From positions 1-19,512 of the forward strand of contig DAOTVS010000307.1 in the NCBI GenBank assembly GCA_034436375.1: 19,512 bases of DNA, written 5' to 3'. The DNA comes from DAOTVS01 sp034436375 (GTDB lineage: Bacteria; Chloroflexota; Anaerolineae; SpSt-313). The notes beneath the pieces are model-generated. The model was not told the origin of the DNA. It worked only from the letters and a program-made list of their open reading frames with translations, and did no database searches. The translations under genes were made by a program, and so were the position numbers. This document shows positions 13,930 to 19,512 of the stretch, one piece after another (within the stretch, counting starts at the first letter, position 1; every line of letters begins with the position of its first letter).

Positions 13930-14970
13930 CTACCACTGCAGGAGGCACATCTCCATGGTCAGCCCCGGGCCAAAGGCCATCAGCACCCCATAGTCGCCGG
14001 GCTGGGGGTTGCCATGCTGGCGCATCTCCTCCAGCACAAAAAGGATTGTCGGCGACGACATGTTGCCGTACTGGCGCAGAATCTCACGTGAGAACTTGAT
14101 CTCCTCTGCGCTCAGGCTCAGCGCATCCTGAATATAGTCGAGGATGCGCGATCCTCCAGGGTGGATGCCCCAAAAGCGGATATCCTGGCGGGTCAGACCG
14201 TGCGGCTGCAGCAGCTCTTCGAGAATTGGGCCAACCTGAGCACGCAGCACGTTGGGCACATAGGCCGACAGCCGCATCTGGAAGCCATGATCGGTCAGGT
14301 GCCAGGCCATGTGCTCGAGCGTCTGGTAATCGCTATAGGTGCGGAAATCGAGCAGGCGAGGGCCGCCCGGCGCATCGCCCACCAGGGCTGCCGCCGCACC
14401 GTCGGCAAAGAGGGCAATGGCCATCAGGTTATCGATGCTCAGATCGTCCTGGAAGTGGAGGGTGCAGAGCTCCAGGCAGAGAACCAGAGCGTGGCTGCCG
14501 GGCCTCGCGCGCACGGTATCGGCAGCCCGCACCAGGGCCGGGAAAGCGGCATAGCAGCCCATGGCCAGGATGCTCGTGCGGCGCAGGTTGTGGCGCATAC
14601 CAAGATCCGCTGCCAGAAGCAGGTCGAGGCCGGGCGTGTCGAGGCCGGTGCAAGAGACGATGATGAGTTCGTCAACGTCCTGCGTGCCCAAGCCGGCATC
14701 GTCGAGGCAGCGGCGGATGGCCTCGGCCCCGAGTGGCCGCGCATACTGCATGTAGGCGTTGTTGCGCGCCTCGGTCGATTGCGGGTGGTCGTAAAAGTGA
14801 CCATCAGCAAGAACAGAGTGGCGGTAGTCAATCTCGGCGTGTGCGAACGCCGTCTGGACGAGGCGGTTCGGCCCTATGCGCGGCACCATGAAGAGGGTGT
14901 AGATATCGAGCTGGGGGTGGCGGTTAGGGGGCAGCGCAGTGGCAAGGCCGAGAATACCGGGCATGCCCAT
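13930..14970 (-). CDS. Type III polyketide synthase (chalcone/alkylresorcinol synthase family)
   Basis: The 346-residue protein has the complete catalytic triad of the family: Cys139 in AMGCYAAFPAL, His270 in FWGIHPGG and Asn303 in YGNMSSPT. The C-terminal MAFGPGLTMEMCLL (331-344) matches the GFGPG loop region. Such homodimeric enzymes extend an acyl-CoA (sometimes acyl-ACP) starter with malonyl-CoA and cyclise the chain to resorcinols, pyrones or related rings without a built-in carrier. GGAGG lies five bases before the ATG at 14970. The longer frame to 15144 runs through the promoter and leader. It is first of an operon with the methyltransferase and B12-radical SAM genes, and faces an acyl ligase plus carrier protein that could supply its starter. 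Confidence 0.95.
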   Translation of the reverse strand: MGMPGILGLATALPPNRHPQLDIYTLFMVPRIGPNRLVQTAFAHAEIDYRHSVLADGHFYDHPQSTEARNNAYMQYARPLGAEAIRRCLDDAGLGTQDVDELIIVSCTGLDTPGLDLLLAADLGMRHNLRRTSILAMGCYAAFPALVRAADTVRARPGSHALVLCLELCTLHFQDDLSIDNLMAIALFADGAAAALVGDAPGGPRLLDFRTYSDYQTLEHMAWHLTDHGFQMRLSAYVPNVLRAQVGPILEELLQPHGLTRQDIRFWGIHPGGSRILDYIQDALSLSAEEIKFSREILRQYGNMSSPTILFVLEEMRQHGNPQPGDYGVLMAFGPGLTMEMCLLQW

Positions 14971-15127
14971 CGGCACCTCCTTATGCATCGTCGGCATGGG
15001 GCACCCGCAGGGCCCTTGCCCAATCAGGTACAGGGTGGACTGACGGGCTGCCGGCGGACGCTGCGCCTGAGCATCTGCGGCGCCGGGAGGGCGCAGAGGC
15101 CTGCCCCTGCCAGGACGAGCTACATCG

Positions 15128-15155
15128 AGTATACCATGCCCCATGCCTCCTGCAA
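15128..15155 (-). promoter_or_regulatory. Promoter of the polyketide synthase operon
   Basis: On the minus strand TTGCAG (15150-15155) and TATACT (15128-15133) have a 16-bp gap, in the space after the deacetylase gene. The predicted leader is about 150 nt and GC-rich, able to fold, but no defined element was recognised in it. Confidence 0.6.
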
Positions 15156-15169
15156 AGACGGATCGGGCG

Positions 15170-16213
15170 TCACCGGAACCCGTATTGCGCCATCAATTCC
15201 TTGAACCCGTCGATTCCCATTCTCCCGCTGACGCGCACGCGATGGCGCGTAAAAGGCGCATCGGAGCGATGGACGGAACCCGGCTCGGTGGTCACCGCCC
15301 CCCAATAGCCGGCCTGATAGACGATATTGATGGCGTTCCAGTCATAGCGCCCGGAGGGGTAGGAAAAAAAGTGCACCGGTTTGTGGAGCTTGGCCTCGAT
15401 GGCCTCACGTGAGCCCACAATCTGCCATATCAGCTCGGCTCGGCTCTGGTTGCGCAGGTCAATGTGCGAGCGGGAATGCGCCTCGATGTCCATGCCCTTT
15501 TCCTGCATGATGCGGGCCTGGTCCCAGCTTAAATAGCCCTCCTGGTTCAAGTCGAGCCGGTCAGTGATCACAAAGAAGGTGCCCTTGAAACCGTATTTCA
15601 GGAGCAGGGGCAGGGCGTTGGTATAGGCATCGACATAGCCATCATCGAACGTCAGGATGATTGGTTTGGGGGGCAGGGGCGTCCCATCTTTCATGTAGTG
15701 ATAGAGGTCCTCGAGGGAGATGCTGGTATAACCCTGCTGCTGCAGGTAAGCCAGCTGAGCCTCGAAATTCTGCGGGCGCACGCTCAAGTCGATGCGGACG
15801 GCATCGGCGCCTCGTGGCGGGTCGGAGATATAGTGGTACATCAGGATGGGCACACGCGCTGTGCGCACCTCTCCATCATCGGTTGGCTCGATAGTAGGGT
15901 GAGCCAGTGTGGACGCCGGCGCGTTGGTGGGGGCTGCAGCAGATACGGCCGTAGGCGCCGGGGTGGATACGGCCGTGGGTGCTGGGGTCAGCACAGCCGT
16001 GGGTCGTGCGCTGGGAGTGCCTGCAGCCGTGATGCCGGGCGCCGCTACGGTGGGCGAGCGCGGGGCCGTGGCATGGGCTGTGGCCATTCTGTGGCTCAGC
16101 GCATCGCGCGCCGAATGCGCCCCCAGCGCCATGGCTGCACCCGACGTAGCCAGTGCGAGTAGGGTAATGCTCAGAACCAACCAGGCATAGCGATAAACTA
16201 TCCTGTGGAGCAC
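15170..16213 (-). CDS. Membrane-tethered polysaccharide deacetylase (NodB domain, CE4)
   Basis: The 347-residue protein begins with a transmembrane signal anchor (about 9-31), then a Thr/Pro/Ala-rich linker (about 45-110), then a NodB domain (about 120-345). Domain motifs are TFDDG (188-192, with the base and metal Asp residues), HSRSH (246-250, two metal His) and the groove motif YPSGRY (285-290). It would remove N- or O-acetyl groups from an extracellular glycan such as peptidoglycan or exopolysaccharide. The start is a GTG with AGGAGG four bases upstream, a rather short spacing. It has its own promoter divergent from the small gene at 16361 and is separated from the polyketide synthase operon by that operon's promoter. 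Confidence 0.9.
   Translation of the reverse strand: MLHRIVYRYAWLVLSITLLALATSGAAMALGAHSARDALSHRMATAHATAPRSPTVAAPGITAAGTPSARPTAVLTPAPTAVSTPAPTAVSAAAPTNAPASTLAHPTIEPTDDGEVRTARVPILMYHYISDPPRGADAVRIDLSVRPQNFEAQLAYLQQQGYTSISLEDLYHYMKDGTPLPPKPIILTFDDGYVDAYTNALPLLLKYGFKGTFFVITDRLDLNQEGYLSWDQARIMQEKGMDIEAHSRSHIDLRNQSRAELIWQIVGSREAIEAKLHKPVHFFSYPSGRYDWNAINIVYQAGYWGAVTTEPGSVHRSDAPFTRHRVRVSGRMGIDGFKELMAQYGFR
15941..15988 (-). repeat. Tandem 24-bp repeat encoding TPAPTAVS in the deacetylase linker
   Basis: Two adjacent copies of TPAPTAVS occupy residues 76-91 of the deacetylase, flanked by degenerate versions (RPTAVL before, AAAPTNAP after). The DNA copies are similar but not identical. Such Thr-Pro linkers span the wall and vary in length by repeat slippage. 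Confidence 0.7.
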
Positions 16214-16243
16214 GCCCCCTCCTTAGTTCTGTTTTGTGGCACT

Positions 16244-16272
16244 AGAATACGCTGGAACGGAATATGCGTCAA
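16244..16272 (-). promoter_or_regulatory. Promoter of the deacetylase gene
   Basis: On the minus strand TTGACG (16267-16272) and TATTCT (16244-16249) are separated by 17 bp, about 30 bp before the GTG start. Confidence 0.65.
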
Positions 16273-16284
16273 ACCCGCTTTGAC
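16268..16284. promoter_or_regulatory. Inverted repeat joining two divergent -35 boxes
   Basis: GTCAAA-CCCGC-TTTGAC is a perfect 6-bp inverted repeat that contains most of both -35 elements. It may simply be two -35 boxes facing away from each other, or a shared site where a dimeric regulator would block both genes. Confidence 0.4.
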
Positions 16285-16308
16285 ATCGTCGCCGAAAGAC
16301 GCTATACT
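16280..16308 (+). promoter_or_regulatory. Promoter of the small 88-90 aa gene
   Basis: TTGACA (16280-16285) and TATACT (16303-16308) are separated by exactly 17 bp and read toward the gene at 16361. Confidence 0.75.
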
Positions 16309-16360
16309 TGATCATAGTAGTGCTGTCTGCCCCCTCCAACGGGCGTACGGACCAGGATGA

Positions 16361-16633
16361 ATGTCCATGTCAGACAAGCCAGCGATCGAAACCCTCTACT
16401 TGCCATTGCCGGCTGACCTTTGGGCCCAGGCTGCTTACCTGACGATGCGCCCGGCAGTCGTGCGCGAGCAGGCGAGCGCCATGCTGGTGCGCGTCGCTCA
16501 GATGATGGCCCAGTTGGCTGCCGAAGGGGGAATGCCTGTCGAGGATTTCAACTCGCTGCCTGAGGAAAAGCAGGCCTGGATCATGGGATTGGTACGACAT
16601 ATCCTGACCCGTTTCGGGGCTCCCTCGCACTAA
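16361..16633 (+). CDS. Small protein of unknown function
   Basis: I do not recognise this 90-residue protein. It is mostly helical by composition, with no signal peptide, membrane segment or cysteine. The middle (AVVREQASAMLVRVAQMMAQLAAEGG, about 32-57) could form an amphipathic helix, and a second helix is likely after LPEEKQAWIMGLVRHIL. A strong promoter 50 bp upstream supports expression. AGGA fits the second ATG (16367, nine-base spacing, 88 residues) better than the first (16361). It precedes the aminotransferase by about 180 bp on the same strand and may be cotranscribed. Confidence 0.7.
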   Translation: MSMSDKPAIETLYLPLPADLWAQAAYLTMRPAVVREQASAMLVRVAQMMAQLAAEGGMPVEDFNSLPEEKQAWIMGLVRHILTRFGAPSH

Positions 16634-16816
16634 CTCTCACCGGCTCGTCAGATTGCATTCGATGTTGATCCCACCCCAGACGTTCCGGGGCCCCTGCGCC
16701 CGCAGACGTTGCCCCCAATTCTGCCGGAGAGGCACTGACGCCTGTTCACCCGCGCCCCGCCAGTGTTGCCGTGACGCACTCCCTGGCCACAACTTCCTGA
16801 TCGGGGAGGACGTTTC

Positions 16817-17980
16817 ATGAGAGGTAGGCTGTCTCGGCGGGTTTGCAGTGTTCCCCCGTCGGGCTTGCGCAAGTATTTTGATGTCATCGCTCGCATGGAA
16901 GACGCTATCTCTCTCGGCGTCGGCGAGCCCGATTTTGCCACGCCTGAGCCCATCCGCCGCGCTGGCATCCGCTCTGTCGAGCAGGGCAAGACGGGTTATA
17001 CCTCCAATGCCGGTATTCTGGCCCTGCGTGAGGCGCTGGCTGCTCATCTACAGCGCCTCTACGGCGTTTCCTATGATCCGGAAACGGAAATCCTCATCAC
17101 TGTTGGCGTTTCGGAAGCACTCTACATTGCCATGCTCGCCGTGGTTGACCCTGGCACCGAAGTGATTGTGCCCGAGCCCTGTTTTGTGGCCTACAAGGCG
17201 GGCGTGATCTTTGCCGATGGCACACCGGTGGTTGTGGAGACGCGGGCCGAAGATGGCTTTCAGGTTACAGCGGCAGATATCGAGGCGGCCATCACCCCGC
17301 GCACCCGGGCGCTCCTGATCGGTTATCCCAACAACCCGACGGGCGCCGTGCTCACGCGCGAGCAGGTCCTGCCCCTGGCCGAGCTGGCTTGCCGTGAAGA
17401 CCTGCTGGTCATCTCCGATGAGATCTATGACCGCCTGGTCTATGGCGTGGAGCACTGTTGTGTGGCGGCGCTTCCCGGCATGCGTGAGCGCACGGTGCTG
17501 CTCGGCGGCTTTTCCAAGGACTATGCCATGACGGGCTGGCGCATCGGCTACATGGCCGGCCCGGCCGATATCATCGCCGCTGCGCACAAGGCTCACCAGT
17601 ATATTATCATGTCGGCGCCAACAATGGCCCAGGTGGCTGCTCTCGAGGCGCTGCAGAACGGCGAAGAGGCTGTGCAGGCGATGCTATCTTCCTACGACGA
17701 GCGGCGCCGGTTGATCGTGACCGGCCTCAACCAGATCGGCCTGCCCTGCTTCGAGCCGCGCGGCGCCTTTTATACCTTCCCCTCTATTGCCGGCACCCGC
17801 CTCTCTTGCGAGGAATTCGCCGAACGGTTGCTCTTTGAGGAAAAGGTTGCCGTCGTTCCCGGCAGTGCCTTTGGCGCCTGCGGCGATGGCTATATCCGCT
17901 GCTCCTATGCCACCAGCAAATCCAAGATCGAGCAGGCCCTCGACCGCATGGACCGTTTTGTCCGCCGCTACCGGGCCTAG
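16817..17980 (+). CDS. PLP-dependent class I/II aminotransferase
   Basis: The 387-residue enzyme has the fold-type I aminotransferase motifs in order: LGVGEPDFATP (33-43), GYTSNAGILALREALA (60-75), YPNNPTG (170-176), ISDEIYDRLVYG (199-210), and the PLP-binding lysine Lys234 in GFSKDYAMTGWRIG with Arg242. The late FIRCSYA-type segment (YIRCSYATS) holds the carboxylate-binding Arg. It should move amino groups between an amino acid and a 2-oxoacid; aspartate, alanine or aromatic substrates are all possible in this subgroup. GGGAGG lies seven bases before the ATG. The gene appears to close a short plus-strand unit with the small upstream gene and converges on the histidine kinase. Confidence 0.92.
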   Translation: MRGRLSRRVCSVPPSGLRKYFDVIARMEDAISLGVGEPDFATPEPIRRAGIRSVEQGKTGYTSNAGILALREALAAHLQRLYGVSYDPETEILITVGVSEALYIAMLAVVDPGTEVIVPEPCFVAYKAGVIFADGTPVVVETRAEDGFQVTAADIEAAITPRTRALLIGYPNNPTGAVLTREQVLPLAELACREDLLVISDEIYDRLVYGVEHCCVAALPGMRERTVLLGGFSKDYAMTGWRIGYMAGPADIIAAAHKAHQYIIMSAPTMAQVAALEALQNGEEAVQAMLSSYDERRRLIVTGLNQIGLPCFEPRGAFYTFPSIAGTRLSCEEFAERLLFEEKVAVVPGSAFGACGDGYIRCSYATSKSKIEQALDRMDRFVRRYRA

Positions 17981-17981
17981 A

Positions 17982-18020
17982 AACAAAAGACTTCCGAAGT
18001 CTTTAAGGCTTCGGAAGTCT
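17982..18020 (-). terminator. Intrinsic terminator of the histidine kinase gene
   Basis: A perfect 12-bp stem, AGACTTCCGAAG (17988-17999) with CTTCGGAAGTCT (18009-18020), has a 9-base loop. Read on the minus strand it is followed by TTTTGTTT, giving a classical terminator 20 bp past the kinase stop. On the plus strand no T-run follows, but the hairpin may still mark the 3' end of the aminotransferase transcript. Confidence 0.88.
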
Positions 18021-18040
18021 GGGCCAGCGGAAGCAGCCTG

Positions 18041-19462
18041 CTATTTGCTGACGGGCAGCGTGAAAGTAAAGGTTGCGCCCTGCCCCGGTGTGCTCTCGAC
18101 CTGTATACTGCCTCCGTGCGCCTGCACCCATTGCCGGGCGATGGCCAGGCCCAGGCCTGCCCCGCCGCTATCGCGCGCGCGTGAGCGGTCGCCGCGGTAA
18201 AAGCGATCAAAGACGTGCGGCAGGTCCTCGGCGCTGATGCCCGGACCGTTATCGCTGACCCGCACTGTCACCCATTCGCCCGGCCCCGCTTGCAGGGCCA
18301 CCTCGATCCGTCCCCGCTGCGGGGTATACCGCAGGGCATTGCTCAACAGATTGCCCAGCACTTGTCGAATCCGCCCCGGATCAACTTCCACCAGGGGCAG
18401 TTGTCTGGCCGGCAGCGATAGCTCGAGCTGGATCGCCCTCTCATTGGCCTGCGCAGCCAGGCCGGAAAGCACGCCGCGCGCCAGGTCTGCCGGGTTGGTC
18501 GGCTCGGTGTGCAACGGCAGTTGCCCGGCCTCAGCCAGGGAGAGATCGCGCAGCTCATCGACCAGCCGCGCCAGGAGCAGCGTCTCCTCGTGAATGGGGG
18601 CGATTGTTTCGGTCGAGGGCTTGTAGATGCCGTCCAGCAACGCTTCCAGGTTGCCGCGGATCACTGCCAGCGGCGTGCGCAGCTCATGGGCAATATCGGC
18701 GATCAACTGGCGCCGCAGGGCTTCTTGTGATTCGAGCGACTCGGCCATGGCGTTGAATGATTGCCCCAGGACGCCGATTTCGCCACGGCCGTCGGTCTCC
18801 ACACGCAGGCCGCGCTTGCCAGCGGCCAGCTGGCCCGCCGCCGCCGCCAGCGCCCGCAGGGGCCCCGTGAGTCCGCGCGACAGGAGCACGGCCAGCACCA
18901 GCGCTGCTCCGCCCGCTGCGAGGGCAGAGAGAAGGAGCATCTGGTTCAGGTTGTGCAGGAAATCGGCTTCCAGGGGATCCGTCTGGTTCTGGAATGCGCC
19001 TACCAACAGGTAGCCCTGCACCTCTCCGTTCACCTTGATAGAGGCGGCCTGTTTGATATCTCCGGCGCCCAGCTGTTTGCCCAGGAGCGACCCACCCGAA
19101 TCGGCGACTACCTGGCCGGTGCTATCTGCCACCACGATGCGCCACATCTGCATGCCCATCGCAATGGAGGGCGGGCCGTGTTGCCGGCCAGCCCCCATGC
19201 CGCGCTCGCCCCCTGGCATGATCGGAAGTGTGCCGCTGTTGACCAGTTCATCGACGTCCTGCCAGGAGCCTTGCTTCTGATAGTAATCGGCAAAGGTGGG
19301 CGCCAGGGCCTGCGCCTGAAAGAGGCGCCCCTGGGCCAGGTAATTGCCGAATTCGCTGCGGGCGCTGCGATTGGCCAGGATAGCTACGCCCCCTACGGCG
19401 ACCACAATCACCGCCAGAAAGGCCCCCAGGAGCTTCAGCCAAAAAGGAAGCCCGCGCCTCAT
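18041..19462 (-). CDS. Membrane sensor histidine kinase (HAMP-HisKA-HATPase)
   Basis: The 473-residue kinase has a first transmembrane helix (about 9-30), an extracytoplasmic sensor region (about 31-170) rich in Gly/Met near 82-106, a second helix (about 173-195), a HAMP linker (about 196-248), the dimerisation/phosphoacceptor helix with His259 in DIAHELRTPL, and an ATPase domain with the N box Asn375 (NLLSNALRYT), DNGPGI (404-409), FDRFYRG and GAGLGLA (434-440). It resembles BaeS-type kinases of the EnvZ/PhoR class. The signal is unknown; the MGMQMW segment (102-107) in the sensor part could be a metal or redox-sensitive site, which is speculation. Its ATG overlaps the stop of the upstream response-regulator gene (ATGA), so the pair is translationally coupled. 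Confidence 0.95.
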   Translation of the reverse strand: MRRGLPFWLKLLGAFLAVIVVAVGGVAILANRSARSEFGNYLAQGRLFQAQALAPTFADYYQKQGSWQDVDELVNSGTLPIMPGGERGMGAGRQHGPPSIAMGMQMWRIVVADSTGQVVADSGGSLLGKQLGAGDIKQAASIKVNGEVQGYLLVGAFQNQTDPLEADFLHNLNQMLLLSALAAGGAALVLAVLLSRGLTGPLRALAAAAGQLAAGKRGLRVETDGRGEIGVLGQSFNAMAESLESQEALRRQLIADIAHELRTPLAVIRGNLEALLDGIYKPSTETIAPIHEETLLLARLVDELRDLSLAEAGQLPLHTEPTNPADLARGVLSGLAAQANERAIQLELSLPARQLPLVEVDPGRIRQVLGNLLSNALRYTPQRGRIEVALQAGPGEWVTVRVSDNGPGISAEDLPHVFDRFYRGDRSRARDSGGAGLGLAIARQWVQAHGGSIQVESTPGQGATFTFTLPVSK

Positions 19463-19512
19463 ACCTCACCTCGGTCGCTCAGCTTGTAGCCCATGCCATA
19501 TACCGTCACAAT
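19459..19512 (-). CDS. C-terminal end of an OmpR-family response regulator (partial)
   Basis: Only the last 17 codons and the stop lie in the window. They read IVTVYGMGYKLSDRGEV, and the TVYGMGYKL part is the terminal wing signature of OmpR/PhoB winged-helix regulators. The TGA overlaps the kinase ATG by two bases. The rest of the gene lies to the right of the window, and it is the expected partner of the kinase. Confidence 0.8.
   Translation of the reverse strand: MVTVYGMGYKLSDRGEV

Noticed and set aside
14161..15204. Plus-strand open frame of 347 codons
   Set aside because: It is antisense to the type III synthase, whose triad and motifs are intact on the other strand.
1..19512. CRISPR arrays, insertion sequences or phage genes
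   Set aside because: No regularly spaced direct repeats, transposase motifs, or integrase or phage structural genes were seen. The tRNA-Val has no partial duplicate that would mark an integrated element.

Overview
The window is about 19.5 kb of GC-rich bacterial chromosome. Its gene content is mixed: a carbohydrate-active propeller enzyme, a lipoprotein metal receptor, NADPHX repair, two-component regulators, a polysaccharide deacetylase and a type III polyketide synthase. Near-consensus sigma-70 promoters, frequent GTG starts and AGGAGG ribosome sites suggest Chloroflexota or a similar deep-branching GC-rich lineage. This is an inference from gene style; no marker gene here fixes the taxonomy.

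Left part (1-4387). A GH43-like beta-propeller protein on the minus strand ends at an unusually long perfect hairpin (148-203). Divergent from it is a ZnuA-type metal-binding lipoprotein with its own promoter and no permease or ATPase beside it. It runs end-to-end into an OmpR-type response regulator with no adjacent kinase. Upstream of the regulator is a decayed sugar transferase that keeps its ribosome site and start. A MaoC-like hydratase follows.

Middle part (4388-8562). A 646-residue exported, C-terminally anchored protein of unknown function lies divergent from a tRNA-Val(GAC) that has its own promoter and terminator. Next is the fused NADPHX epimerase/dehydratase. It is preceded by a perfect-consensus promoter and a leader of roughly 190 nt dominated by a 115-nt nested inverted repeat.

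Candidate biosynthetic locus (8563-14970). On the plus strand are a GT2 glycosyltransferase, an AMP-dependent acyl ligase and an acyl carrier protein, the last two overlapping by 14 bp. Converging on the minus strand is a tight operon of type III polyketide synthase, class I methyltransferase and B12-domain radical SAM enzyme. Together they could activate an acyl starter, extend and cyclise it to a resorcinol or pyrone lipid, then methylate and perhaps glycosylate it. This is the most interesting system in the window; the product is unknown.

Right part (14971-19512). A membrane-tethered NodB-family polysaccharide deacetylase is divergent from an 88-90 aa protein of unknown function. Their two promoters are back to back across a short inverted repeat. 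Then come a class I aminotransferase and a minus-strand histidine kinase with a strong intrinsic terminator. The kinase start overlaps (ATGA) the stop of its response regulator, of which only the last 17 residues lie inside the window.
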